Virus record (IMG/VR): IMGVR_UViG_3300042261_002391
Span: 1-64,000 of that record
Length of the DNA: 64,000 nt
Source: a virus
Strand: one strand, 5' to 3'
Shown here: positions 30,952 to 39,457 of the stretch, piece by piece
How positions within the stretch are numbered: the first letter of the stretch is position 1
Layout: the number at the start of each line of letters is the position of its first letter
The notes under the pieces: model-generated
Databases searched by the model: none
What the model saw: only the letters and a program-made list of their open reading frames with translations
Told to the model about the DNA's origin: nothing
Program-made: the position numbers and the translations under genes

Positions 30952-31187
30952 CCGGATGATATAAACATAATAATCCGGCATGGTTCTCCGGCTTCCGGCA
31001 TCATGTATGGTATCATGTATGGCGCATACGTGTGTGTCTGCGCATCACTCGCTTACGCTCGTGTATTACGCATACGTGAAGAAATCTTCCTTGACAAAAT
31101 ACTAATCCTCCGGATATATCCTAATTTCTATTGATGTTTTTTAACACATTGCCCTTATCTAAAATCATTCTAAATAAGGCTTAGATG

Positions 31188-31218
31188 TTTTTTAATTAAA
31201 AACTATTCACTAACTTTG
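31188..31218 (+). promoter_or_regulatory. host-type promoter of the helicase gene
   Basis: TAACTTTG matches TAnnTTTG exactly; the -33 box is only TTTT. Preceded by the TTTTTAATTAAAAA palindrome and the shared word AAAACTATT. Confidence 0.55.
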
Positions 31219-31250
31219 TCACATCGTTTAATCTTTAAAACCTCAATACT

Positions 31251-32798
31251 ATGGCAATTATTGTTAAAAAAGCAAATCAGCAAAATGTAGCTATTAGCGA
31301 ACCAATTAAACCCGCTTTCATCCCTAGTGTTTATCAACAGCGTGTTTATGATTTCATTACCTCCGGTAATGGGAATGCTGTGATTGATGCTGTTGCTGGC
31401 TCAGGCAAAAGTACGACAATTGTTAATGCTTTGCGCCTTATTCCCTCTGATAAATCAGTTTTATTCTTAGCTTTTAACAAATCAATTGTTGATGAATTGA
31501 AGTTGAAAATCAGTAACTCAAAAATTGATATTCAAACCTTGCATTCACTTGGTATGCAAACAATTAAAGATACTTTAAGGTTTGTTAATGTTGACGCTTC
31601 AAAGTATAAAATCTATGTTAAAGACTCCCTGAAATACGGCTATATCAAACCAACCGTAAAACTCGAAGAAGAAGAAATGGGCGAATATACCCAAAATATC
31701 AATAAGTTAGTTGATTTGATTCGTGTTTATTTGGCTTCCGATATCAATTTAGTTTATGATATCGCTGATAAGTATCAGATTAATATTATTGATAATGAAG
31801 CTGATGTTGCTTTAAATGCTGTTAATTGGGGTATCAGCAATACCAAAAGTATTGATTTTACCGATATGATTTTTCTGCCGAACGTGAAAAACTACCGGAC
31901 TAAAAAATATGATTTCGTGTTTATTGATGAGTGTCAAGACCTGAACACAGCGCAAAGGGAATTATTTCTGCAATGCCTGAATGATAACGGTCGTTTTATT
32001 GCCGTAGGTGACCCAAGACAAGCGATTTATGGCTTTGCCGGAGCAGATGTAGAAAGCTTCAAAATATTGGCTAATTTGCCTAATACTATCAATTTGCCTT
32101 TATCAATCTCCTATCGTTGTGACTCTGATATCATTAACCTTGCCAAAACTATTGTTCCTCAAATTGAATCTAGACCGAATGCACTTGCCGGAACAGTTGA
32201 CCGGAATGCGCATTTAATTGATATTCAGGACGGTGACATGATTCTTTGCCGGAATACCGCTCCTTTAGTTGACCTTTGCATGAAATTTATTGCTGACAAT
32301 ACCAAAGCCTATGTAAAAGGCAAGGATATAGGCGCAAACCTAATCAATATTATCAAACGTACCAATAAAAAGCTAATGAAAGACGTTTTTGAACGTTTAA
32401 ACAAAGAATTATATAAGATTGGCTGCAAAGTATGTAACAAGCAAAAATGCGATTTTAAGGAAGCTAAAAGCGATTCTCTTTATACTTCTATGAAAGATAA
32501 GATTGAAGCAATTGAAGTGCTTTCAAATAGCCTTGAAACAGCAAACGAAGTAATTGAAAGAATTGAATTAATTTTCAAGGATGAAGATAGAACCGGAATT
32601 TGTTTATCTACTATTCACAAAGCTAAAGGATTGGAAAGTAATAATGTTTACATAATCTGCGAAGAGTTATTCTTTCCTAAACGTGCTATGAAAGTAGCTT
32701 GGCAAGCTGAACAGGAATATAACATCGTTTATGTAGCTTATACACGTGCAAAGCATAAACTAGGATTTGTTATCGACTACGTTTATAAACGTGATTAA
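31251..32798 (+). CDS. UvrD/Rep-like superfamily 1 DNA helicase
   Basis: 515 residues. SF1A motifs in order: Walker A AVAGSGKSTTIV (about 43-54), Ia LFLAFNKSIVDEL, II FVFIDECQDLN (about 222-232), III FIAVGDPRQAIYGFAGAD, IV LPLSISYRCDS, V ICLSTIHKAKGLE, VI YVAYTRAKHKLG. It would unwind DNA 3' to 5' during replication or recombination, like phage Dda/UvrD-type helicases. Length is short, so the 2B-type accessory domain is probably reduced. Four Cys (CKVCNKQKC, then IC) sit in an insertion near residue 393. Own promoter and terminator. Confidence 0.92.
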   Translation: MAIIVKKANQQNVAISEPIKPAFIPSVYQQRVYDFITSGNGNAVIDAVAGSGKSTTIVNALRLIPSDKSVLFLAFNKSIVDELKLKISNSKIDIQTLHSLGMQTIKDTLRFVNVDASKYKIYVKDSLKYGYIKPTVKLEEEEMGEYTQNINKLVDLIRVYLASDINLVYDIADKYQINIIDNEADVALNAVNWGISNTKSIDFTDMIFLPNVKNYRTKKYDFVFIDECQDLNTAQRELFLQCLNDNGRFIAVGDPRQAIYGFAGADVESFKILANLPNTINLPLSISYRCDSDIINLAKTIVPQIESRPNALAGTVDRNAHLIDIQDGDMILCRNTAPLVDLCMKFIADNTKAYVKGKDIGANLINIIKRTNKKLMKDVFERLNKELYKIGCKVCNKQKCDFKEAKSDSLYTSMKDKIEAIEVLSNSLETANEVIERIELIFKDEDRTGICLSTIHKAKGLESNNVYIICEELFFPKRAMKVAWQAEQEYNIVYVAYTRAKHKLGFVIDYVYKRD

Positions 32799-32816
32799 AC
32801 AGGCTAAAAACAAGCT

Positions 32817-32849
32817 AAAAAAGGCAGTCAAATATTGATTGCCTTTTTG
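32817..32849 (+). terminator. helicase gene terminator
   Basis: GGCAGTCAA pairs with TTGATTGCC, then TTTTTT. Confidence 0.85.
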
Positions 32850-32912
32850 CTTTGTGTACATTGCACACGTACATACGGGAAACTATTTTTAATTAAAAAA
32901 GTTTGTCTACCT

Positions 32913-32944
32913 ATTGCACAATTCAAAACTATTTACTTACTTTG
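32913..32944 (+). promoter_or_regulatory. host-type promoter
   Basis: ATTG, 20 bases, TTACTTTG; the upstream AAAACTATTTAC matches the helicase promoter wording. Confidence 0.55.
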
Positions 32945-32983
32945 TGCCGTTATTCAATCATTAATCTTTAATTCTTTGACACT

Positions 32984-33250
32984 ATGAACACTCAAGCAAC
33001 AACAAATCAGACAGTTAGAAGTTTATCAACTATCGCTCGTGAAATCCGTCAGGATTGGGGTGCAAAAGTTTATTTTGGTGCTAAACCCTATCTTCAGGCA
33101 ATGGGAACACTTGACAAAATATCTGATAACTATTATCAGGACTCAGGCAAAAGTATCGTTTTATACTTTCTCGCAAATGCCGGAACTTGGAGAGGCGAAA
33201 CAGCCAAACGTATTAAGGCAGAACTCAAAAAAATGGCAGGCATCAAATAA
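32984..33250 (+). CDS. conserved phage hypothetical protein
   Basis: 88 residues. The order IAREIRQDWGAKVYFGAKPYLQAM, then YYQDSGKSIVLYFLANAGTWRG and AKRIKAELKKM is a widely distributed small phage protein pattern (DW, PYL-x-AM, FL-x-NA-x-x-WRG), with no known function. Own promoter and terminator. Confidence 0.75.
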   Translation: MNTQATTNQTVRSLSTIAREIRQDWGAKVYFGAKPYLQAMGTLDKISDNYYQDSGKSIVLYFLANAGTWRGETAKRIKAELKKMAGIK

Positions 33251-33263
33251 GACCTGACCGGGC

Positions 33264-33296
33264 AAAAAAGCTATCAATACCTGATAGCTTTTTTTA
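33264..33296 (+). terminator. terminator
   Basis: AGCTATCA pairs with TGATAGCT, followed by TTTTTTT. Confidence 0.85.
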
Positions 33297-33466
33297 TTTC
33301 CAGATTCCTTATCTGGAATCAGTCTAAATAAAAATAACATCCTCTGGCGCATATGCGCATACCTATGCACACGTGAATAACATTTTTTTTCAATTATCCA
33401 AACTTTAATGCAATTATTTTCACCCTGAAAAAAAAATCATTTTTAATTAAAAAAAGTTAGCTAAAA

Positions 33467-33498
33467 GTTTTTTTATTCAAAACTAATTCCGATATTTG
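33467..33498 (+). promoter_or_regulatory. host-type promoter, weaker match
   Basis: GTTT, 20 bases, GATATTTGC; preceded by AAAACTAATT as in the other two plus-strand promoters. Confidence 0.45.
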
Positions 33499-33544
33499 CA
33501 TAGAGTTATTTAACCAAATTTTTTAACCGTTTAAATTTAACAAC

Positions 33545-34201
33545 ATGAAAAACATTGCTTTAACAATCGAAATTACTTTGAAAGTGTTAATTGAATTAGT
33601 TATGGGTAAATTAACTACCTTTAAAGCCTTGAAAATCAGTACTAAATTCTCTGATATTATTGAAAGTGTTGCCCGACCTACTTTTGTAGGCATAAACAGC
33701 TATCTTTCAAGTACTTCCGGCGAACTTGCAAACCATGTAATTCTTTGCAATTTCAGCTATAAAAATGCTGTTTTGCGTGACTTGTCAAAACTGCAAAATT
33801 CGACAATTGCCGACGTTGAAGCAATTGCAAAAAACTGTTCTATGCCTATTGAATTAGTGAATGAAGCTATTGAAAAGCTAAAAAATAGCTTTATTAACAA
33901 CATGAATAAAGAAACAGCAAGCAATCAAAGCCTAGCCCAAAAAGATACTTTTACTGTTATTTCCGAAGCTGTTAAAGTTCACAACGAAACCAAACAGATT
34001 TATATCTATGGTTTGGCAATCAGCAAAAAAGTAATTGAAAAAGGCGAATATAAAACAGTTAACAGCAGACCGTTAACAGTCGCACAGAATGAAGTTAAAA
34101 AGTACTTCAACTTCTCTTCTGATAAGTATCGCCAATTTATTGTTAACTCTGAAAATTTGAGTAGTGTTAAAATAAACGGTCAGGAATTAGAACTATGTTA
34201 A
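33545..34201 (+). CDS. hypothetical protein
   Basis: 218 residues, soluble. N-terminal half mixed; a possible helix-turn-helix-like segment lies at IADVEAIAKNCSMPIELVNEA (around residue 85). The C-terminal half has ETKQIYIYGLAISKKVI. Own terminator. The function is unknown. Confidence 0.7.
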   Translation: MKNIALTIEITLKVLIELVMGKLTTFKALKISTKFSDIIESVARPTFVGINSYLSSTSGELANHVILCNFSYKNAVLRDLSKLQNSTIADVEAIAKNCSMPIELVNEAIEKLKNSFINNMNKETASNQSLAQKDTFTVISEAVKVHNETKQIYIYGLAISKKVIEKGEYKTVNSRPLTVAQNEVKKYFNFSSDKYRQFIVNSENLSSVKINGQELELC

Positions 34202-34215
34202 AAACTAATTCCATT

Positions 34216-34246
34216 AAAAAGCTAGTCACCTGACTAGCTTTTTTTA
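34216..34246 (+). terminator. terminator
   Basis: GCTAGTCA pairs with TGACTAGC, followed by TTTTTTT. Confidence 0.85.
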
Positions 34247-34425
34247 TTGACTATAATCTTATTAAGAATCATTTTAAATAAGCATCAAACATGAAAATAA
34301 CAGCCAAAATATTTGCATATATCAATTTCAATTTATTGCCAGTTTTTAGGCGTTTTAAAGCACTCACCTTTCAACCGGATGCCTTAATCAGATTAGAAAA
34401 GATAATAAATTGCTGGGCAGATAAA

Positions 34426-34510
34426 CCCTACCCACAGGCGTATCCCACCCTCCCCGATACCCCCCAAGACCCCCCCTTTTCACGTCCGGGGTGCAGCGTC
34501 CATGTCCCCT
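34426..34510 (-). other. C-rich tract; G-quadruplex-forming on minus strand
   Basis: On the minus strand runs of seven, six, four, three and three G fall within about 35 bases (34444-34476), with more GGG on both sides, in an otherwise very AT-rich genome. The region 34250-34720 otherwise holds only a doubtful 74-codon frame (34291-34515) that ends in this low-complexity C-rich stretch. Confidence 0.65.
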
Positions 34511-34698
34511 CATAGTTAAAAAAATTCTCTAAAAAAATTTTTAAAAATCCTAAATCATTTGCCTGATTTCCTGATACTTACGCCATTCTATTAATTTTCA
34601 CGACTAAAAAATTTTCAAAAAAAATTTGTGTGTGGCTTGTGATAATAATCTTGAAGATATTAAACGTCATATTAAAAATCTCACAAGTCATTAACGTA

Positions 34699-34707
34699 GT
34701 ATTTATA
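34699..34707 (+). promoter_or_regulatory. GTATTTATA box
   Basis: GTATTTATA on the plus (sense) strand, 17 bases before the ART-like gene, showing that the box follows gene orientation. Confidence 0.5.
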
Positions 34708-34723
34708 GATAAACATTAGTAAA

Positions 34724-35557
34724 ATGTCAGTTATTAGCATCATAAAAGAAGAGGTATACAAATTTAACGAAGAATATAATCCGGGGGATAAACAATTGTA
34801 TGGGTATCATGTAACGTCTAAAGAGAAATTAGAATCGATTTTCGCCAATGGTTTTACTGTAGGCACACGTCAGATGCAAGGCAGGGGTTTTTATGCTTTT
34901 TATGATTATAGTCATGCTGTACGATATTTAATGAAGGGTGAAATTCAGAATCCTGTAATGGTTAAGTTTGTTGTTACGTGTAAGAATTGTTTACTGTACT
35001 TGAATACTGAGATTGCCAAGCAGGTATTAGGGGCAGATTATCATTTAAAACTGCAATTAGAGCAGCAGTTTAAGTATAGGGGTGGATTAGAGTTTTTATT
35101 AAAGGAAGTTCAGACTGTATATGATAAGAATATGACGATGGAAGACTTAATACAGAAGTTAGATTATATTGAAGAAAACAATAGTGAGGGCAATCAGAGT
35201 TTTTTTATTTTTAACATGATATCTACGAATACTAATGACAGGTTAGATTTAGTATGGAATGGCAATTATGGTTTAGAATATCGAGTGAATTATGTCAGGA
35301 TATTAGACCCTATTGGTTATTATGACTACACGACAACTGACAGGAAATATTATCAGAAGCCTCAAAAGTCTATTGTACCTGATACTGAAGATTATAAAGA
35401 TTTACGTTTGATGTTACGTGATAGTAATCTTTTAGGGACGAAATCAGATTTATTAGAGTTGAAGTACAAGTTATATGATAGGTTAGCTCAGGTAAGAAAC
35501 AACAGAGATTATGACTATTTCGATAATATAATTAATCAGATACAAAATCTTATATAA
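34724..35557 (+). CDS. PARP-like ADP-ribosyltransferase candidate
   Basis: 277 residues. Residues about 27-70 fit the NAD-binding core of PARP/ART folds: GYHVTSKEKLESIFANGF (H of the H-Y-E triad), then MQGRGFYAFYDYSHAVRYL (the G-x-G-x-Y-F and A-x-Y motif). A glutamate for the third position is plausible in the C-terminal half but cannot be fixed by eye. It would transfer ADP-ribose from NAD to a host target. A macro-domain protein at 3541 could reverse such marks. Not related in sequence to T4 Alt/Mod as far as I can see. Confidence 0.55.
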   Translation: MSVISIIKEEVYKFNEEYNPGDKQLYGYHVTSKEKLESIFANGFTVGTRQMQGRGFYAFYDYSHAVRYLMKGEIQNPVMVKFVVTCKNCLLYLNTEIAKQVLGADYHLKLQLEQQFKYRGGLEFLLKEVQTVYDKNMTMEDLIQKLDYIEENNSEGNQSFFIFNMISTNTNDRLDLVWNGNYGLEYRVNYVRILDPIGYYDYTTTDRKYYQKPQKSIVPDTEDYKDLRLMLRDSNLLGTKSDLLELKYKLYDRLAQVRNNRDYDYFDNIINQIQNLI

Positions 35558-35559
35558 GC

Positions 35560-35592
35560 AAAAAAAGAGTGGTTATATAACCGCTCTTTTTT
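35560..35592. terminator. bidirectional terminator
   Basis: GAGTGGTTAT pairs with ATAACCGCTC with A-run and T-run flanks between convergent genes. Confidence 0.85.
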
Positions 35593-35619
35593 GTTTTCAC
35601 TTCCCCATTTGTCATCATT

Positions 35620-35847
35620 TTAGTTCTCCACTTGTCTCATAAATTTTCTGCATCTTGGTGACATATTGTTAAAATCTCTGTCGGTGATAACACGTGGTAG
35701 TCTTATTATTTCGCCTTTTAGTTTATAGTTTGTGTTATAGAGGAATAATATTGGTAGGTAGTCATAGCCTCTGTGTAGCCATTTTTCGAGTGAATCATAG
35801 ATGAATTCACGATAGATATTGTCTTTAGGTATTGTAATAATTATCAT
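35620..35847 (-). CDS. hypothetical protein
   Basis: 75 residues, basic, beta-rich (MIIITIPKDNIYREFIYDSL). Last of a five-gene minus-strand run that starts at 38127. No domain is recognised. Confidence 0.6.
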   Translation of the reverse strand: MIIITIPKDNIYREFIYDSLEKWLHRGYDYLPILFLYNTNYKLKGEIIRLPRVITDRDFNNMSPRCRKFMRQVEN

Positions 35848-35857
35848 TGTATTAGTC

Positions 35858-36121
35858 TTATTTGTATTTAATTATTTCGTTTGCATCGTCATTAACTAGG
35901 TATTCGAGCACTTCCATTACTCTCAGGTCTTCTTTTCTCATTATGCCACAATAGTCCCATTTTTCCGGGTTGGATATATATTCCATCCATTTTTTTAGTT
36001 CTTCGGGTTTGTCTTGGCAATACTCGACTTTATTTTTAGCTTCATGAATAATTTTGGTAAGTAATGACTTGCGTAATTCAGCTAAAAGTTTATGTGCTTT
36101 ATATTCTATTTTTTCTGCCAT
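35858..36121 (-). CDS. hypothetical protein
   Basis: 87 residues, helical and highly charged (AEKIEYKAHKLLAELRKS). No domain is recognised. Confidence 0.6.
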   Translation of the reverse strand: MAEKIEYKAHKLLAELRKSLLTKIIHEAKNKVEYCQDKPEELKKWMEYISNPEKWDYCGIMRKEDLRVMEVLEYLVNDDANEIIKYK

Positions 36122-36125
36122 ACAA

Positions 36126-36569
36126 TTATCGCATTATAGTGTCGTCGATTTTCAATAATTGTTTTTCCTTGTCATCAGGTCGATAAACAACGATTAATTC
36201 TTTATTGAAGTTCCTAAAGTTAATTAGTTCCAAGAATGTTTTATTTTGGAATGCTTTAGATTTAGCTTCGTTTGCTGATAATGCGAAGGTTGAGAAATAT
36301 ATCGATTTTTGATTAGGATTTGTATCGGATTCCGGGTAGCCATATTTAACAACCCATAGTTCGAGTTCGATTGTATCTACATCAACAAAATCCATATATG
36401 GATATTGTTTATCGGTGAATGTTTCGTTGTAGTCACAATGATTGCATTTATGTGGAAATTTTGCCGGGTATGTTGAATATACTACGCCAGTTGGTCTGAG
36501 GAATCCCACATTACATTTAGGACATTTAAAATCGACTTGTACTGTTTTAACATCTTTTCTAGTTTCCAT
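36126..36569 (-). CDS. zinc-ribbon protein
   Basis: 147 residues. An N-terminal four-cysteine ribbon is formed by CPKCNVGFLRPTG and HKCNHCDYNETF (residues about 15-46); the rest is beta-rich. The start overlaps the TAG stop of the upstream gene (ATGGAAACTAG), so translation is probably coupled. The function is unknown. Confidence 0.7.
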   Translation of the reverse strand: METRKDVKTVQVDFKCPKCNVGFLRPTGVVYSTYPAKFPHKCNHCDYNETFTDKQYPYMDFVDVDTIELELWVVKYGYPESDTNPNQKSIYFSTFALSANEAKSKAFQNKTFLELINFRNFNKELIVVYRPDDKEKQLLKIDDTIMR

Positions 36570-36804
36570 TTTTCTTCTCTTTTTTAAGATATGATATTAC
36601 TGTCTTCAATGCCATGTGGTAGTCATATTCTTCTTTGGTTATTTCTTCTTTATCGTCGAATGAATGTTGACCTGCGCCTACTTCAAAATTGCGATAATAT
36701 CTACCATTTTCTTCGGTGTACCAGTAACCAGCACCACGTAATGATGTTAAAACATCAATAGGGTCGATTTCCACCTTTGTTCTTAAATTTCCCCAAACTT
36801 CCAT
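36559..36804 (-). CDS. hypothetical protein
   Basis: 81 residues with GYWYTEENGRYYRNFEVGAGQH and a Lys-rich tail. It ends with TAG, backed by TAA four codons later. No domain is recognised. Confidence 0.6.
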   Translation of the reverse strand: MEVWGNLRTKVEIDPIDVLTSLRGAGYWYTEENGRYYRNFEVGAGQHSFDDKEEITKEEYDYHMALKTVISYLKKEKKNGN

Positions 36805-36822
36805 AGTGTTTTTATTTAAAAT

Positions 36823-38127
36823 TTATAATATAAATGCATTATAACTATCATCGACCACTCCTTTGATATCGTATATAATTGATTTATCGTCTTTTTTAAA
36901 TTGATTCAAATCAATTGTAAGAAATTCGTTATGAGCGACGGCTAATGTGATGATATCATATTTTCCCAATTCAGATATATTGTTAATTATATCAATATCG
37001 TATTCTGTTTTTGCTTGTTCTTTATTTACCCAAGGGTCATAGATATCAATGTCATATACGCCTAATTTATTTAGTTGATTGCAGATGTCCACGACTTTGG
37101 TATTACGGATGTCGGTACAATTTTCTTTGAATGTAAAGCCGAGAATTAATATTTTTATAGTTGTAGTATTTCCGTATTTGCGATTTACCAGCATTTTAAC
37201 TGCGACATATTTTGGAAAGCCTTCGTTTACTTTACGTGCATCACTAATAAAATCGGGACGTACACCATATTTTTTAGCTTCTTCGATAAGGTAATATGGG
37301 TCAACGCCAATGCAATGACCACCTACGAGTCCCGGAGTGAATTTCAAGAAATTCCATTTAGTCCCGGCAGCGTTTATAACGTCGTATATATTTATACCCA
37401 TTGCCCGGTAAACAATTGCAAGTTCATTCATTAACGCAATATTTACGTCACGTTGGATATTCTCTGTTATTTTAGCTGCTTCAGCAACTTTAATGCTTGG
37501 TGCGAGATATGTACCGATTGTAATTACTTTTCGATATACGTCATCGATTAATTTAGCTGCTTCGGGGTTTGAGCCTGATGTTATCTTAATAACCTTATCA
37601 ATTGTGTGAATACTATCGCCCGGGTTAACACGTTCAGGTGAATATCCCACATAGAAATCAGTATTACAGATTAACTTTGAATCTAATTGTAGTAAAGGTA
37701 TGCATATGTTTTCAGTTGCTCCCGGGAAGACTGTTGATTCATATACAACAATATCGTCTTTTTTCAACACGGCACTAACGCTACGTGTTGCGAATTTAAG
37801 TGTCGTTATGTCAGGGTTATTATCTTGGTCGATTGGTGTAGGGACAGTAACAATATAGAAGTTACAGTTTTTAACGTCCTCAAGTTTATCGCTAACATAT
37901 AATCCAATTTGATTTGTTTCTGCCGGGTTATCATTAATCAACACAGAAATCAATAATTCCTTATCAACCTCAAGTGTAGTATCATTACCAGCACGCAATT
38001 CATTAACTCTACGTGAGTTTATATCAATACCTACGACTGGAAATTTTGTGGCGAATAATCTGGCTAAAGGTAGTCCAACATATCCTAAGCCAATTACGGC
38101 AATTTTAATATTATCAATATTATTCAT
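36823..38127 (-). CDS. nucleotide-sugar (UDP-sugar) dehydrogenase
   Basis: 434 residues, full length for the UDP-glucose/UDP-ManNAc dehydrogenase family. N-terminal NAD fold IAVIGLGYVGLPLARLFA (residues 8-25), then YESTVFPGATENICIPLL, GYSPERVNPGD, the central EAAKITENIQRDVNIALMNE, the catalytic-cysteine block TPGLVGGHCIGVDPYYL, and the C-terminal LGFTFKENCTDIRNTK. Closest in pattern to the WecC/TviB group acting on UDP-HexNAc. It oxidises C6 of the sugar to a carboxylate. In a phage it may modify host polysaccharide or decorate DNA or virion parts. Confidence 0.93.
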   Translation of the reverse strand: MNNIDNIKIAVIGLGYVGLPLARLFATKFPVVGIDINSRRVNELRAGNDTTLEVDKELLISVLINDNPAETNQIGLYVSDKLEDVKNCNFYIVTVPTPIDQDNNPDITTLKFATRSVSAVLKKDDIVVYESTVFPGATENICIPLLQLDSKLICNTDFYVGYSPERVNPGDSIHTIDKVIKITSGSNPEAAKLIDDVYRKVITIGTYLAPSIKVAEAAKITENIQRDVNIALMNELAIVYRAMGINIYDVINAAGTKWNFLKFTPGLVGGHCIGVDPYYLIEEAKKYGVRPDFISDARKVNEGFPKYVAVKMLVNRKYGNTTTIKILILGFTFKENCTDIRNTKVVDICNQLNKLGVYDIDIYDPWVNKEQAKTEYDIDIINNISELGKYDIITLAVAHNEFLTIDLNQFKKDDKSIIYDIKGVVDDSYNAFIL

Positions 38128-38185
38128 TATAAACTATATTGACGCAAAACTACTTATATTTATTTGAAAATACAAGGGTTTATAT

Positions 38186-39088
38186 CTATTTTTTCAATTC
38201 TTTTTCAAGAATTGTTGCCATGTTTTCGAGTTTACGCACAATTGAATTTTCATATAGTTTTTCCACGATTGAGTTTCCCCTCATATATTCAATAGTTGAT
38301 TCGCCATACATTTCGATTACTTTTGAATCTTCACACATATGATTAATTCTCGCATTGTCGAACATTTTTTCAACAATAGACCAGTCACGCATTTCTTCAA
38401 TAACAGAGTGTCCGTGCATTTCCATAACTTTAGACATATGTGCAAGCCTATCTGCTTTGGAGGCTTCATGCATTTCTTCAATATAAGCATCGCCTTTAAC
38501 CATTACAATGCGTGAATGGTCAAACATTTTACAAACCTTAGCATCTTCAGTCATTTTCATGATTTTACTATATTGGTACAACTCTTTAACCTTAGCACAC
38601 CCCATTAATTCAATTATTTTTGTACCGTCGTGCATTTCTTCAATATAACAATCATCGGTGACAAGTCGTATTTCTGTACTATCTTCAACAATTTTTATTC
38701 TAGCATTATCATACATAGCAAAGATTACTGAATACTTAACTTCACCTATACTAGCGTTTTTAGTTAAGATTGCACCTTCATTTAACAATAGATTTCTACG
38801 ACCTTTAATAATCATAGAGAATATGATTTGATTTAGTTTAGCAATTATAGCATCTTGAAAAGCACCATTGAACCATTCCGGGATGAATGTTTCTTCCACA
38901 ACTAAACGATATTCATCTAGCTCATCTAAACGTGACCCTTCTTTAGGCGAATATGTTGCCCGGAAGAATGTTTTATTTTCAATATCATCAGGAGTGATAT
39001 ACTTTTCAATCAAATCGTTATGTGATTTTGCAAATATATTATGAATCACATCTCCATTCTTTTTAATTAAAACCAAGTAAAATTCCAT
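38186..39088 (-). CDS. repeat protein with about 20-residue beta-solenoid-like repeats
   Basis: 300 residues. From about residue 115 on, units such as CYIEEMHDGTKIIEL, AKVCKMFDHSRIVMV, SVIEEMRDWSIVEKM recur every 10 or 20 residues with alternating short beta strands and conserved M, S and hydrophobic positions, the look of a left- or right-handed beta helix. N-terminal 110 residues are globular. Ends TAG-ATA-TAA. May be a virion or adhesion component; not certain. Confidence 0.6.
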   Translation of the reverse strand: MEFYLVLIKKNGDVIHNIFAKSHNDLIEKYITPDDIENKTFFRATYSPKEGSRLDELDEYRLVVEETFIPEWFNGAFQDAIIAKLNQIIFSMIIKGRRNLLLNEGAILTKNASIGEVKYSVIFAMYDNARIKIVEDSTEIRLVTDDCYIEEMHDGTKIIELMGCAKVKELYQYSKIMKMTEDAKVCKMFDHSRIVMVKGDAYIEEMHEASKADRLAHMSKVMEMHGHSVIEEMRDWSIVEKMFDNARINHMCEDSKVIEMYGESTIEYMRGNSIVEKLYENSIVRKLENMATILEKELKK

Positions 39089-39136
39089 AGTCGTTTTTTC
39101 ATAAATATGAAAAAAATAAAAAAAATATTGAAAAAA

Positions 39137-39162
39137 TGTAACCTTTTTAAATATCTAACGTA
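39137..39162 (+). promoter_or_regulatory. ECF-type promoter on the plus strand
   Basis: TGTAAC, 16 bases, CGTATATT reading rightwards, before the plus-strand tRNA-like trio and the gene at 39575. Confidence 0.75.
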
Positions 39163-39230
39163 TATTTGTGTATCCTAGTTGGAAGACGAGGATTGCATTG
39201 GAGATAATTACGTAATAATACCAATGTATC

Positions 39231-39304
39231 TGTGACGTAGCGCAGTTGGTTAGCGTGCCTCCGGGATAGGGAGAAAGTCGTAGGTTCAAGTCCTGCCGTC
39301 ACTA
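39231..39304 (+). tRNA. tRNA-like gene, Ile (GAT)-like, no U33
   Basis: Acceptor TGTGACG/CGTCACT (first pair U·U), D arm GCGC-AGTTGGTTA-GCGT, T arm GTAGG-TTCAAGT-CCTGC. The anticodon stem CTCC/GGAG encloses GGGATAG: position 33 is G instead of U and the triplet at 34-36 reads GAT. Function as a decoding tRNA is uncertain. Confidence 0.7.
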
Positions 39305-39310
39305 CAAAGC

Positions 39311-39384
39311 AGCAATATAGCATAATTGGTAAATGTGCCTGCCAGTGTTGTAGGAGATTAAGATTCGAGTTCTTTTTATTGTTG
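39311..39384 (+). tRNA. tRNA-like gene, His (GTG)-like, no U33
   Basis: Acceptor AGCAATA/TATTGTT, D arm GCAT-AATTGGTAA-ATGT, anticodon arm CCTGC-CAGTGTT-GTAGG with A33 and GTG at 34-36, T loop TTCGAGT on a weak stem. Degenerate but all arms can be drawn. Confidence 0.55.
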
Positions 39385-39421
39385 GGTTGAAAGCATATTA
39401 AGTACTGTATGCGGTTCAACA

Positions 39422-39457
39422 AAACATCGAAAATAAGTGTACATATGTTTCGATGTT
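39422..39457. repeat. 10-bp inverted repeat between tRNA-like genes
   Basis: AACATCGAAA pairs with TTTCGATGTT around a 15-base loop; may be an RNA processing hairpin. Confidence 0.6.

Noticed and set aside
30949-31134. 61-codon frame in the strand-switch region
   Set aside because: It translates repeated DNA (GCCGG, ATCATGTATGG, GCATACGTG) and overlaps probable regulatory elements.
34291-34515. 74-codon frame as a gene
   Set aside because: Its second half is low-complexity Pro/Cys-rich translation of the C-rich tract and codon use differs from neighbouring genes; no ribosome-binding context beyond A/T richness.
39147-39422. Minus-strand frame across the plus-strand tRNA-like genes
   Set aside because: It is the antisense of tRNA-like genes and lacks coding character.
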